The translations under genes were made by a program, and so were the position numbers. Shown piece by piece: positions 9,234 through 17,805 of a stretch of DNA of 48,611 nucleotides (positions within the stretch are counted from its first letter, which is position 1; each line of letters begins with the position of its first letter). Source of the stretch: an uncultured Pseudomonas sp. (GTDB taxonomy: Bacteria; Pseudomonadota; Gammaproteobacteria; Pseudomonadales; Pseudomonadaceae); contig NZ_CAMPHN010000016.1 in NCBI RefSeq assembly GCF_946885885.1, positions 1-48,611 of the forward strand, written 5' to 3'. The notes beneath the pieces were generated by a model that made no database searches, had not been told where the DNA came from, and worked only from the letters and a program-made list of their open reading frames with translations.

Positions 9234-10820
9234 TCAGACGAAAATGCCCTGGCTGCGCAGGTAGTCGTCGTAGGTGCCGCTGAAGTCGGTCACGCCGTTC
9301 TCGGAGAGTTCGATGATGCGCGTGGCCAGGGAGCCGACGAACTCGCGGTCGTGGCTGACGAAGATCAGCGTACCCGGGTAGTTTTCCAGGGCCAGGTTAA
9401 GGGCCTCGATGGATTCCATGTCCAGGTGGTTGGTCGGTTCGTCCATCACCAGTACGTTGGGCTTCTGGCAGGCCAGCTTGCCGAACAGCATGCGGCCCTG
9501 TTCACCACCGGACAGCACCTTGACCGACTTCTGAATCTCATCGGAAGAGAACAGCATACGGCCCAGCGCGGCGCGGATGTTCTGTTCGCCCTGGGTCCAT
9601 TGGCCCATCCACTCGAACAGGGTGTCATCGGCCTCGAAGTCGTGGGCATGGTCCTGGGCGTAGTAGCCCACTTCGGCGCTGTCGGTCCACTTGACGCTGC
9701 CGGCATCCGGGGTCATTTCACCGACCAGGGTACGCAGCAAAGTGGTTTTGCCGATGCCGTTGGGGCCGATAATAGCCACGCGCTCGCCGGCCTCCACGGT
9801 GACGCTGAAATTCTTGAACAGCACCTTGTCATCGAAGGCCTTGGACAGCTTGTCGAGGGTCACGGCCTGGCGGTGCAGCTTCTTGTTCTGGTCAAAGCGG
9901 ATGAAGGGGCTGACCCGGCTGGACGGCTTGACCTCGGCCAGCTGGATCTTGTCGATCTGCTTGGCGCGCGACGTGGCCTGCTTGGCTTTCGAGGCGTTGG
10001 CCGAGAAGCGGCTGACGAAGGTTTGCAGCTCGGCGATCTGCGCCTTCTTCTTGGCGTTATCGGCCAGCAACTGCTCGCGGGACTGGGTGGCGGCGGTCAT
10101 GTACTCGTCGTAGTTGCCGGGGAACAGACGCAGCTCGCCGTAATCCAGGTCCGCCATGTGCGTGCACACGCTGTTGAGGAAGTGGCGGTCGTGGGAAATG
10201 ATGATCATGGTGCTGTTACGCGCCGTGAGGATGTTTTCCAGCCAGCGGATGGTGTTGATATCCAAGTGGTTGGTCGGTTCGTCCAGCAATAGCACGTCGG
10301 GATCGGAGAACAGCGCCTGGGCCAGCAACACGCGCAGTTTCCAGCCGGGCGCCACTTCGCTCATCGGGCCGAAGTGCTGCTCCAGCGGAATGCCCAGGCC
10401 AAGCAGCAACTCGCCGGCACGGGACTCGGCGGTATAACCGTCCATCTCGGCGAACTCACCTTCCAGCTCGCCCACCTTCATGCCGTCTTCTTCGCTCATT
10501 TCCGCCAGCGAATAGATGCGGTCGCGCTCGGCCTTGACCTTCCACAGCTCCTCATGACCCATGATCACGGTGTCGATCACGTTGAAGTCTTCGTAGGCGA
10601 ACTGATCCTGGCGCAGCTTACCCAGGCGCACGTTCGGCTCCAGCATCACCTGGCCACCGGACGGCTCCAGATCACCACCGAGAATTTTCATAAAGGTCGA
10701 CTTACCGCAGCCATTGGCTCCGATCAAACCGTAACGGTTGCCGTTGTTGAACTTAACGGAAACGTTCTCGAACAGGGGCTTGGCCCCGAATTGCATGGTG
10801 ATATTTGCGGTGGAGATCAA
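9234..10820 (-). CDS. ybiT: ABC-F family ATPase YbiT
   Basis: A 528-residue protein with two ABC ATPase domains and no membrane segments. First domain: Walker [10 protein letters not shown] (about 34-42) and Walker [12 protein letters not shown]; second: Walker [10 protein letters not shown], signature LSGGEQ and [10 protein letters not shown]. The N-terminus ([18 protein letters not shown]) and length match E. coli YbiT (530 residues). ABC-F proteins bind the ribosomal E site and help translation of difficult sequences. The start is TTG at 10820 with only a weak AGG upstream. The prophage int gene ends 20 bases before this start, so the natural promoter has been displaced; transcription may now come from the phage. 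Confidence 0.9.
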   Translation of the reverse strand: MISTANITMQFGAKPLFENVSVKFNNGNRYGLIGANGCGKSTFMKILGGDLEPSGGQVMLEPNVRLGKLRQDQFAYEDFNVIDTVIMGHEELWKVKAERDRIYSLAEMSEEDGMKVGELEGEFAEMDGYTAESRAGELLLGLGIPLEQHFGPMSEVAPGWKLRVLLAQALFSDPDVLLLDEPTNHLDINTIRWLENILTARNSTMIIISHDRHFLNSVCTHMADLDYGELRLFPGNYDEYMTAATQSREQLLADNAKKKAQIAELQTFVSRFSANASKAKQATSRAKQIDKIQLAEVKPSSRVSPFIRFDQNKKLHRQAVTLDKLSKAFDDKVLFKNFSVTVEAGERVAIIGPNGIGKTTLLRTLVGEMTPDAGSVKWTDSAEVGYYAQDHAHDFEADDTLFEWMGQWTQGEQNIRAALGRMLFSSDEIQKSVKVLSGGEQGRMLFGKLACQKPNVLVMDEPTNHLDMESIEALNLALENYPGTLIFVSHDREFVGSLATRIIELSENGVTDFSGTYDDYLRSQGIFV

Positions 10821-10840
10821 AGGGCTTACCTATCAATAAC

Positions 10841-12034
10841 TTAGGGCTTGCTGGATTCTGCTGATACCGATTTGATACCAATATTCAGCTTTTCAAGCTC
10901 GCTCCAATCGGAGTTTGAGTTGATCCAGCGGGCATACGTTGACAGCAGCATCTGCACGCTATGGCCGAGCTGCTGGGAAATAAATGCGGGGTTCATGCCA
11001 GACATTAAGCATATTGTCGCATAGGTATGGCGGCAGTTGTATGGCGGCCGGTAGCGGATAGCCAGTGCCTTCAGGGTTGGACGCCACTGGTGGTGGATGT
11101 TGGAGGTCTCCTTGATGTATTCCTGCCCTTTAGAGGGCGGGAACACATACGGCGTGTGCTTCACTTTGCCAACTCCCAACAGGCGCCGCTCTGCGTAGGC
11201 TTTTGCTATCCAGAGCGCCCGCAGTGCCCGGTTGTTGAGCAGAACGAATCGATCCTTCCCGGTCTTCGTCCGTTCCTCAATTTCGCCCAGGGCGACAGTT
11301 CGGCAGATGTGGGCCTGTTTTCTTCCCCAGTCGATCGCGTCCCAGCGCAGCGCTAGTGCTTCCGAGATTCGAAGCCCGGAAAAGAACAGGAATTCGAAGA
11401 GCGCGGCGTATATCAGACTGGGCCAGTGGCTCGTTTCGTAAAGCCTGTCGATGATCCGCTCAGCCTCGGCCTGCGTGAACGGATCAATTTCCTTTTTGGC
11501 GCGACGCGGCAGCTCGATTGGCTCGGCCGGGTTCTTGGCGATAAGCCCATCGGCAACGGCTGCCTGCATTATCGTCGACAGCTTCACCAGGGCGTTGCGC
11601 TTCACTCCGGGGGATGTCCACTCGATCGCCGCAATGATCCGGCGTAGTGCGGTGGTGGTGATCAGGTCGACCCTGGTCAGAGCCAGGTGCGGCATCCAGT
11701 AGAGATTGAGGGTGCTCTTGTAGTTGAGGCGCGTCCCTGCGGTGATTTCGCGACTGTCCAGCCAGAGCTGGGCATGTTCTCCAAAGCAGGGGATGCCGCC
11801 GGCCGGGATTGCTGAGCCAGGGAAAAGCTCAACGTACTTGGTGTCGTCGAGCAGTCCCATCTTCGCCAGGCGGGTTACCTGATCTCTAAGCTTGGATGCA
11901 GCCGCGATGCCCGTTTGCGTGGTGGGGTACGGGAGCGTTTCGCTGCAGCGTCGTCCGTTCCAGGTGAAGCGGATGCGCAGGGAGTTGCGGAAGAGTTCCA
12001 CCCCGGTGGGTAGACCCATAGACTTTCGAGCCAC
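10841..12034 (-). CDS. int: tyrosine-recombinase integrase
   Basis: A 397-residue phage integrase. The N-terminal arm-binding part (GVELFRNSLRIRFTWNGRRC) is of the DUF3596 type, followed by a SAM-like core-binding domain (about 85-175) and the catalytic domain. Catalytic residues: Arg222 (SGLRISEALAL), probable Lys in ERTKTGKDR (256-262), Arg335 in YNCRHTYAT, His358 (QQLGHS) and nucleophile Tyr367 (STYARW). The first box-II histidine is tyrosine, as often in this subgroup. It lies at the prophage edge next to ybiT. It overlaps xis by 160 bases, so excision and integration are translationally linked. Confidence 0.93.
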   Translation of the reverse strand: MARKSMGLPTGVELFRNSLRIRFTWNGRRCSETLPYPTTQTGIAAASKLRDQVTRLAKMGLLDDTKYVELFPGSAIPAGGIPCFGEHAQLWLDSREITAGTRLNYKSTLNLYWMPHLALTRVDLITTTALRRIIAAIEWTSPGVKRNALVKLSTIMQAAVADGLIAKNPAEPIELPRRAKKEIDPFTQAEAERIIDRLYETSHWPSLIYAALFEFLFFSGLRISEALALRWDAIDWGRKQAHICRTVALGEIEERTKTGKDRFVLLNNRALRALWIAKAYAERRLLGVGKVKHTPYVFPPSKGQEYIKETSNIHHQWRPTLKALAIRYRPPYNCRHTYATICLMSGMNPAFISQQLGHSVQMLLSTYARWINSNSDWSELEKLNIGIKSVSAESSKP

Positions 12035-12198
12035 TCGTCATATCTCCGTTTGCTGTAGATCGTTTTCTTGCCCTGCTTGATCCAGACCCCTGCGGGAATC
12101 TGATTGCGCGCGCGCCGCGCCTGCAGCGCTCGCACTGTGGTGCCTAGTTCCTTGGCCATCTCTTCTTCGCTGAGCTTGTCCTTAGATTCGTTGCTCAT
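11875..12198 (-). CDS. xis: excisionase-like winged-helix protein
   Basis: A 107-residue protein whose first ~60 residues (EEEMAKELGTTVRALQARRARNQIPAGVW then YSKRRYDEWLESLW) form a MerR/excisionase-like helix-turn-helix used to bend att DNA and drive excision. The C-terminal ~50 residues overlap the start of int in another frame and look like low-complexity read-through, so the functional part is probably the N-terminal half. The ATG at 12198 has GAGAGG upstream. Confidence 0.7.
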   Translation of the reverse strand: MSNESKDKLSEEEMAKELGTTVRALQARRARNQIPAGVWIKQGKKTIYSKRRYDEWLESLWVYPPGWNSSATPCASASPGTDDAAAKRSRTPPRKRASRLHPSLEIR

Positions 12199-12276
12199 GG
12201 GGCGATACCTCTCTGCCCCCGCGCGTGGCGCAGGGAGTGGATGTTGGCGGTAGGACGGTTGAACTGCGAGGCCCAG

Positions 12277-12369
12277 TTAGGGCCCCGGAGTAGGTGGTGA
12301 TGTGGACCGCAGGCAGGTGCAGCGGTCGATGCGCTCACCATTGATGCGGTAGTAGGTCGGAGCGTTCAT
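12277..12369 (-). CDS. small phage protein (30 aa)
   Basis: Begins MNAPTYYRINGERIDRC. Its ATG overlaps the stop of the preceding 56-residue gene in an ATGA arrangement, typical of translational coupling in compact phage operons. Two cysteines lie close together (CTC). Function unknown, and it is so short that it could be chance. Confidence 0.4.
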   Translation of the reverse strand: MNAPTYYRINGERIDRCTCLRSTSPPTPGP

Positions 12370-12536
12370 TGGGCACTTCGCCTGGGGAAGAACAGCCAGC
12401 CTCTGGTATAGGCAGCGCGGGCCCAGAGCGGCCAGCGCAGTTGCCCGCTGCGGTCGTTGAGGATTGGGCGTCCGGCCTGTGCGTCCATCCACCCGAGCCG
12501 GGCGAAGTAGCGTTTACCTCTGAGCGGCCTAGTCAT
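12366..12536 (-). CDS. small basic phage protein (56 aa)
   Basis: Begins MTRPLRGKRYFARLGW and is rich in Arg and Trp, suggesting nucleic-acid contact or simply a short structural role. Its start overlaps the stop of the 171-residue gene by eight bases, and its stop overlaps the next start (ATGA). I do not recognise a family. Confidence 0.5.
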   Translation of the reverse strand: MTRPLRGKRYFARLGWMDAQAGRPILNDRSGQLRWPLWARAAYTRGWLFFPRRSAQ

Positions 12537-13044
12537 GGCTGCCACCTTCGCTGTCGATGCCGACGGGCAGGTCTTGGCGCGCCTCCAGGACAAACGGCCG
12601 TGCCGGAATTTCCACGTCCTCGTTATCGCTAGCTGCCATGTGGATGGCCATGCAGTACTCTTCGACGGCTTGGCACTCGGCGTCGCTCCAGCTTGCAATG
12701 CGCTCGGGCGTGATAGCTCCGTCGAAGCTGTCTTCGCTGATCAGCAGCGTGCAGGCAAGGGTGCGCTCGTTGTCGCGCGGCAGTTCCGCTGGCGGATTTT
12801 CTGCGCGGTGGCGGCAGCTGATGCAGCCGTTACCGCAACAACCGCAGAACTTACGGCCGGCGGCCATGCCCTGTTGCTTGGCGAACTGCTCGAGCATCTG
12901 TCGCAGGTCGGTTTTCTCCTGATCGGCCTGGTGGAGTTGGTTGCCATTGTCGAAGCGGCCACCGACCAGCGACCAGCTGCTGGCGAAAACCTGGGCCTGC
13001 TTCATGAGGCTGTCGATGGTTATTGGTTGGTTTTCTGTGGGCAC
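12529..13044 (-). CDS. hypothetical phage protein with Cys cluster
   Basis: A 171-residue soluble protein. A short cysteine cluster FCGCCGNGCISCRH (about residues 66-79) could bind a metal. The C-terminal part is acidic and resembles hypothetical proteins of Pseudomonas phages. It is the last left-arm gene before xis/int apart from two very small coupled genes. Function unknown. Confidence 0.6.
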   Translation of the reverse strand: MPTENQPITIDSLMKQAQVFASSWSLVGGRFDNGNQLHQADQEKTDLRQMLEQFAKQQGMAAGRKFCGCCGNGCISCRHRAENPPAELPRDNERTLACTLLISEDSFDGAITPERIASWSDAECQAVEEYCMAIHMAASDNEDVEIPARPFVLEARQDLPVGIDSEGGSHD

Positions 13045-13110
13045 GTGAATACCTCGCGGCCGAATGCAACTTTCTGCATAATCGGCTGGACTATGTTATG
13101 GAGTTAAGTG

Positions 13111-13746
13111 ATGAAACTGGATTTGATGTATTGGCTGGTTGCTTTGTTTCTTTTTTGTAGTGGTGCTGTGTTTGGGGCCTTTATTCCTAGTGAGGATTTC
13201 TGGGAGCTAGGTCTTTTAGGATATTTCGAAGTTGCAGCCTCTCTGGCTACAGTTGCCGGCGTCTTCGTCGCGATACCTGCGTTGAATACCTGGCGAGTTC
13301 AGTTTAAACATACAGAAAGACACAATAGGGTTGGTGGCTTGTATGGAATAGAGAAAAGCTTTATTGAACTGTATCGTTTGGCTGATGCAGTCAGTGATTA
13401 CGGGTTTAAACGCATGCGCGAGGAGGCTGTAGAAGCTGCAGTTTTAGAGATTGACAATGTTAGGCGGCAGTACTTTCAAGAAAGCTACGAGTATGAAAAG
13501 GCCTGGCGTAATGCTTCTTTATATATGTCTAAGGCCGAGCGAGAGTCCTTTAATTGGTCCCCTAAAAAGCTTGAAAATTTTTATATGAGTACTGTGGTTT
13601 CCCTTCAGCGGAAAGCGATGGAGAAAATGACTAGTGAAAATGTTCTTGAGTTTCACGAAGAGTGTTCGAAGTGTAAGCAGGAGCTAGGAAGTGCGCTGAA
13701 TGAAGTTCGAGAAGAGATTGATAAACTGATTGTGAATGCGCTCTAA
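13111..13746 (+). CDS. two-helix membrane protein, cargo (moron) gene
   Basis: A 211-residue protein with two N-terminal membrane helices (about 5-24 and 35-56) and a long cytosolic, helical C-terminal part rich in Glu and Lys. The gene is AT-rich compared with its neighbours and lies on the strand opposite to the surrounding early operon, both signs of an independently acquired cargo gene with its own promoter. The ATG at 13111 is preferred over the adjacent GTG because GGAG (13100-13103) is seven bases away. No family recognised; phage exclusion or other lysogenic conversion is a guess from position. Confidence 0.65.
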   Translation: MKLDLMYWLVALFLFCSGAVFGAFIPSEDFWELGLLGYFEVAASLATVAGVFVAIPALNTWRVQFKHTERHNRVGGLYGIEKSFIELYRLADAVSDYGFKRMREEAVEAAVLEIDNVRRQYFQESYEYEKAWRNASLYMSKAERESFNWSPKKLENFYMSTVVSLQRKAMEKMTSENVLEFHEECSKCKQELGSALNEVREEIDKLIVNAL

Positions 13747-13859
13747 GTTATTGGCTCTTCAGGAAAAGGCGTATGGCGTCTCCCTCACCAGGGTGGCGTA
13801 AAAGGTGGTTGTGGGCTATTGGGTGAAGGCCGGTATTAGATCGGAGTGAGGAGGCTTAG

Positions 13860-14072
13860 GTGATCAGCAGGCTGAAGGGATTCGCCCGTCAAGCGGCGGT
13901 GATTGCGTTGCTGATCACGCTTGCCGTCTGTTTCTTTTGGATGCTGGCCTGTGTCATGACGCTTTTCTCCGTGAGCAAGTACTTTACGGTTGGCCACTTC
14001 ATCTTGGCGGCCATAGTCGCGTGCATCGCTGGGCAGTGGCTGAATGATCTCGGCGACAAACCAGAACCGTAG
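13860..14072 (+). CDS. small membrane protein (70 aa)
   Basis: GTG start with a strong GAGGAGG (13848-13854) five bases before it. Two hydrophobic segments (about 11-36 and 44-60). It sits between two cargo genes on the same strand. Function unknown. Confidence 0.55.
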   Translation: MISRLKGFARQAAVIALLITLAVCFFWMLACVMTLFSVSKYFTVGHFILAAIVACIAGQWLNDLGDKPEP

Positions 14073-14136
14073 TGGCGCTGTGGTAGGGTGTGAGATAGGT
14101 TCATGGCCCGGCATGGGGCCGGTCAGGGGGAGATGA

Positions 14137-15033
14137 ATGGCAAGCGTGGAGTGCAAGCTTTGTGGCAATCAGGCTGAGTTGCGGCTCAGCCATCTAATCC
14201 CGAAGTTCATAGGAAAATGGTTGAAGGAGACTTCCGCCACCGGCTACTTAAGGGACTCTAGGAATATAAATAAACGCTCACAGGATATATTGAAAGAGAA
14301 ATGGCTATGCCATGACTGCGAGCAGCTATTCTCTGGATGGGAGAAATCCTTTGCAGAAATTATATTTAAGCCCCACATGAACAACCCCAGTACGCGCTGC
14401 AACTATTCGTCGTGGATGAGCAAGTTCTGTACCTCGATGAGCTGGCGCAGCTTGTCATACATGACTTGGGGTAACGATGAGGAACCAGTGGTTAAGGCGC
14501 ACAAGGCCGAGTGGGCTGCTACTGAAGCTGCGCTGAAGGATTATTTGCTGGGAAGAACTAAGACCCTAGGCCATTACGAGCAACACGTTATTCCCGTTGA
14601 GGGCGTTGCAGAGGTTAAGGGGAACGCCTCGCCTAGGTTGAGTCGCTATCTTATGAGGTCTATCCATACGGATTTGATTGCGTCTAAGTCCACTCGAATG
14701 ATTTACACGAAAATTCCCGGCTTCATAATTCTTGGCTTTGTTACTGTTCCATATTCAGGGGCAATGCGGTCAAGCAGGATAGCGCTTGGCGATGGGTATA
14801 TTTCTCCGCGCAAGTATCACGCTGATGTGAAACTGTTCAATTACATTAATGAAAAGGCTGACGAGATAGGCCGGAGCTACGACGGCATGAGCGAAAAGCA
14901 AAAGGCTGGCATCGAGCAATTGATTAAGGATAATCCAGAAAAGGTATTAAACTCCGGAACCTTTAAAGCGTTCATGCAAGATCACGCTATATTCGGTGAT
15001 AAGTCCTTCTCAAAGTCGAAGAGCAGTGATTGA
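14137..15033 (+). CDS. HNH-like zinc-motif protein, cargo gene
   Basis: A 298-residue protein starting MASVECKLCG. Cys6, Cys9, His19 (LSHLIPKF), Cys58 and Cys61 (LCHDCEQLFSGWE) make a CxxC-SH-CxxC pattern like the treble-clef zinc site of HNH-type nucleases, but a clear catalytic HNH triad is not evident. The rest is helical with no recognised domain. The gene is AT-rich and plus-strand in a minus-strand arm. A nucleolytic phage-defence role fits this setting but is inference. Confidence 0.6.
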   Translation: MASVECKLCGNQAELRLSHLIPKFIGKWLKETSATGYLRDSRNINKRSQDILKEKWLCHDCEQLFSGWEKSFAEIIFKPHMNNPSTRCNYSSWMSKFCTSMSWRSLSYMTWGNDEEPVVKAHKAEWAATEAALKDYLLGRTKTLGHYEQHVIPVEGVAEVKGNASPRLSRYLMRSIHTDLIASKSTRMIYTKIPGFIILGFVTVPYSGAMRSSRIALGDGYISPRKYHADVKLFNYINEKADEIGRSYDGMSEKQKAGIEQLIKDNPEKVLNSGTFKAFMQDHAIFGDKSFSKSKSSD

Positions 15034-15057
15034 GCCGGCTCTGAGTTATGCGGCGGG

Positions 15058-15579
15058 CTACTTGGAGTCGATGAAGATGTCGAGCCGCGGTATCAGCACA
15101 CCGAGGTCAGCGAGCTGAGCAAGGGCTGTGGCGCACTCATTGCCGAAAGCGAACATGGCTGATCCAGCACCTGATCGTCCTTTCTTGTGGCTGTTCTCGT
15201 GGCCGGGGATGAACTCGATACGGCCGGCTACCAAGAGCGTCGCGGTTGCAGCGCGTATCGCCTCTTGAAACCAGGCGGCGTCTGTTCGGCTGAATACCAA
15301 GGCAATGCCGTCGCCGTGGTCAATCAGGCGACGCATCCAAAAGCCCGTGTCAGGCCCGTAGGGTGGGTTCATCCAGACCCGCCCAAACCAGGGCTGCGCT
15401 AGACCGTTGTCGAACAGCGTGTACTTCAACTTGGCGGGCACCGGCGTTTCATAGTCGTGCGGACTGGATGGGTCAGTGTCGAACTGCAGGTTGAGACGAT
15501 CGAAGACCCAGCCTGGTGTGTACCACTCGACGCTTTTACGCTTCGGCTGTGCCTCCCGGGCGCCGATCATTCCTGACAT
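15058..15579 (-). CDS. phage N6-adenine DNA methyltransferase (Dam type)
   Basis: A 173-residue protein of the phage Dam (DNA N-6-adenine methyltransferase) family. It has WYTPGWVFDRLN near the start, a SAM-site-like DTDPSSPHDYE (about 34-44) and the catalytic NPPYG at 71-75. It methylates adenine in phage DNA, probably to resist host restriction. Eight bases separate it from the second methyltransferase-like gene upstream on the same strand. Confidence 0.8.
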   Translation of the reverse strand: MSGMIGAREAQPKRKSVEWYTPGWVFDRLNLQFDTDPSSPHDYETPVPAKLKYTLFDNGLAQPWFGRVWMNPPYGPDTGFWMRRLIDHGDGIALVFSRTDAAWFQEAIRAATATLLVAGRIEFIPGHENSHKKGRSGAGSAMFAFGNECATALAQLADLGVLIPRLDIFIDSK

Positions 15580-15587
15580 GGGTTACC

Positions 15588-16409
15588 TCAGAACAAGGCC
15601 ATCTGCTCGCCCAGGGCGGCCGACGGCGAAGGGATGAAAATCGGGGATGGCGTCGGCTCCGCTTCGGTCGGGCGCTCGTCCATGGCACTACCCCGTGCGT
15701 AACCGCGGCGCAGCTTCTGGGGCCACATGCCCAGGAAGTGGGCCGGCGTGTACCAGTGCTCGCGTTCTTCCAGGGCCAGGGTGTTGCCGAGGATCACCAC
15801 GGCGGGGATGTGCAGCAGGCTGAACTGCAGATAGGCCATGTGCACGGCGCGCGAGTCGACGTCCTGGGCAGTGACGTGCAGGTGCTGTTGGTAGTTGATA
15901 CCGACGTTGCTCATGGCTTCGGCCAGGGCGATCACCATGGCGCCGGCGCCGGCCGCTGGCTCGTTCACCCGGATAAAGCCGCGCTCGGCAATGCGCTGGC
16001 GAACCTCGGAGCCGTCGCCGATGTTCAGTCGCGCCATCAGGGAGCAAACCTCGTAGGGCGTGAAGAACTGGCCGCGGGCACTGTTGCCCAGGTCCAGCTC
16101 GCCGAACACTTGGCCGAGCACGTCGTCTGGCCCGTACTCCAGGGCCATGGTCAGCTCGCCGAGCATCTTGGGGAACAGCTGCTGCTCGTCGGGCTCGTAG
16201 CGCTTGATGATCGCCAGGTAGCGTTGCTCGCGCTCGTCGAACTGCGTCAGGTCGATCGAGTTGGCTACGGCCAGTGCCGCCAGCTCGACGAAGTCGCCGA
16301 ACACCTCCCAGAGGTGCCGGCGTCGGCTGGCTGCCTGGAGCAGCTTCACAATGTTTTTGCGGTGCGCACCCGGGACTTGGCCGGGCAGCAGCTTGGCTGC
16401 GGCAGTCAT
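15588..16409 (-). CDS. HsdM-like N6 DNA methylase domain protein, lacking NPPY/F
   Basis: A 273-residue protein with the HsdM-type FFTPYEVCSLMARL (115-128) and SAM-binding motif I NEPAAGAGAM (149-158), as in type I/IIG N6-adenine methylases. The expected catalytic (N/D)PP(Y/F) motif is not seen; the corresponding region reads VILGNTLALE, and the protein ends soon after. It may be a catalytically altered SAM-binding protein or a partner of the neighbouring Dam. The ATG at 16409 begins the recognisable domain; upstream in-frame sequence is the antisense of another gene. Confidence 0.72.
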   Translation of the reverse strand: MTAAAKLLPGQVPGAHRKNIVKLLQAASRRRHLWEVFGDFVELAALAVANSIDLTQFDEREQRYLAIIKRYEPDEQQLFPKMLGELTMALEYGPDDVLGQVFGELDLGNSARGQFFTPYEVCSLMARLNIGDGSEVRQRIAERGFIRVNEPAAGAGAMVIALAEAMSNVGINYQQHLHVTAQDVDSRAVHMAYLQFSLLHIPAVVILGNTLALEEREHWYTPAHFLGMWPQKLRRGYARGSAMDERPTEAEPTPSPIFIPSPSAALGEQMALF

Positions 16410-16500
16410 AGGATTGATCCAAACGAGAATGGGCGCCCGTGGGCGTAAAAATGGGGAGCGAAGAGGTGTAGATTGGTGGGCCGATAACCAGGAGATTGAT

Positions 16501-16818
16501 ATGCCAACACTCACCAAGGACCAGCTCGATAACGCCAACCTAGCTCTGATCCACCAGGTGTTTGTGCAGGAAGGGCGTTTACAGGATGGACAGGAAATAC
16601 TGTTGTGGGAGCTGCACTTCGCTTCTATGCCGATTGCTGTGAAGCAGGGTAGGAAGGCAGATCTACAACTCTTTGTGGTAGCGGATCGAGTCGACGATGG
16701 TCTGCTCGACGAGATCAAGCAGAAGCTCCTGACAAACTCGACTTTAGCGGAGAGTCATCAGCAGATCCTGGCGGCCACATGGCGTAAGCGCCCGATGATG
16801 GCCGCACAGATCCCATAG
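16501..16818 (+). CDS. hypothetical phage protein (105 aa)
   Basis: A soluble, helical protein beginning MPTLTKDQLDNANLAL. AGGAG (16489-16493) lies seven bases before its ATG. It is a single plus-strand gene inserted in the minus-strand left arm and divergent from the HsdM-like gene, so it probably has its own promoter. No family recognised. Confidence 0.6.
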   Translation: MPTLTKDQLDNANLALIHQVFVQEGRLQDGQEILLWELHFASMPIAVKQGRKADLQLFVVADRVDDGLLDEIKQKLLTNSTLAESHQQILAATWRKRPMMAAQIP

Positions 16819-16821
16819 CTG

Positions 16822-17430
16822 TTAGGCAGCGCTCAGCAGGTTCTGCAGGGCAAAGTAGATACGGGCGCAGGCCTCGGTATCGACGCGGGCGCGGTGGCCG
16901 CCGACCAGTTCCTCACCGGTGAGGTGCAACAGTGCTTCGGCCAGGTTGGGGGTCTTGAAGCTGTTGCGGAAGTTGGTTGCCTTCATCTTCTCGGTCGGCG
17001 GCAACTGGCAGATCGGCTTTGTTGTCCGCGCCGTGCAGAAGCTGGGGCCGGCCTTGAAAGCGTTGGCCGCCCCTTCGCCACGGTAACGCATCAGGGCGAT
17101 ACGCAGGATGCGATCGTCGAAGCTGCAGTTGTGGGCCACGCGCAGGCTGGCGCGTTCGTGGATGGCCATGAAACCGTCCAACGCCTCTGCTTCGGGGACA
17201 CCCAGGTCCATGGCCATCTCGGTGGTGATGCCGTGGATGGCGGCCACTTCGTCGGGGATGATCCAGCCGTTGGGCCGGATGATCGCCTCGAAGCTGTCGA
17301 CCAGTTCGCCGTCCTGGTTGTAGAGCAGGGCGGCGATGTCGACCAAGTGCGGTTGGCAGGGATCGCCGCTCGAGGTGCTGTAGGCCGGAAGGCCGGTGGT
17401 TTCGGTATCGAAGAAGTTGATCAGGCTCAT
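16822..17430 (-). CDS. DnaQ-like 3'-5' exonuclease (DEDDh)
   Basis: A 202-residue exonuclease of the DnaQ superfamily. Exo I FDTETTGLP carries the metal ligands Asp8 and Glu10; Exo II is VAHNCSFDDRIL; Exo III is HRARVDTEACARIYFAL with the histidine and aspartate of the DEDDh type. It would trim or proofread DNA ends during phage recombination or replication. Its start overlaps the preceding stop in an ATGA arrangement. Confidence 0.85.
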   Translation of the reverse strand: MSLINFFDTETTGLPAYSTSSGDPCQPHLVDIAALLYNQDGELVDSFEAIIRPNGWIIPDEVAAIHGITTEMAMDLGVPEAEALDGFMAIHERASLRVAHNCSFDDRILRIALMRYRGEGAANAFKAGPSFCTARTTKPICQLPPTEKMKATNFRNSFKTPNLAEALLHLTGEELVGGHRARVDTEACARIYFALQNLLSAA

Positions 17431-17798
17431 GATTTGCTCCGTGGTCGCGGCAGGCGGATGCTGTGCCGCGCGATGAATTGCTCGAAGGTGATCGGGCCGA
17501 AGCCCAGCTTTTTGCGGATGCGGTCGCCGGCAAGGCCTGTAGCGGCCAGAGCCCTGGCGCGTTTCGCCAGCTCCTGGTCGCGCTTTTCCAGCTCGCGGCG
17601 GCTGCAGTCGTTGATGCGCATTACCGTGCGAGGCCGGTCGCGCAGGTTGCCTTTGGGCTCGGGGGTGCGTGCGGTGATGTCCAACTGCTGGACATCGCCA
17701 CCGTCGGTGAGGAACTGGGCGATCTGGGCAGAGAGCTGCCGGCGAGCATTCTCCCGGGTATGCACGCCCGGGAGGTTCAGGGTTGTGAGGTGTTCCAT
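17427..17798 (-). CDS. hypothetical phage protein (123 aa)
   Basis: A basic, helical protein; its C-terminal half (RELEKRDQELAKRARAL...FEQFIARHSIRLPRPRSKS) is rich in Arg/Lys. The ATG at 17798 has GAGG five bases upstream; an in-frame GTG two codons earlier is possible. It lies between the SMC-like ATPase and the DnaQ-like exonuclease, with four-base overlap to the latter, which suggests a DNA-metabolism role. Confidence 0.6.
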   Translation of the reverse strand: MEHLTTLNLPGVHTRENARRQLSAQIAQFLTDGGDVQQLDITARTPEPKGNLRDRPRTVMRINDCSRRELEKRDQELAKRARALAATGLAGDRIRKKLGFGPITFEQFIARHSIRLPRPRSKS

Positions 17799-17805
17799 TG
17801 CCACC

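Noticed and set aside
9351..10292. 313-codon plus-strand frame opposite ybiT
   Set aside because: Antisense shadow of conserved ABC-F coding sequence.
10821..10849. Two AGGGCTT copies as attL core
   Set aside because: Seven bases is too short and the right end of the prophage is not in the window for comparison.
13741..13859. CCCT/AGGG dyad after the two-helix membrane protein as terminator
   Set aside because: Very short stem and no T-run.
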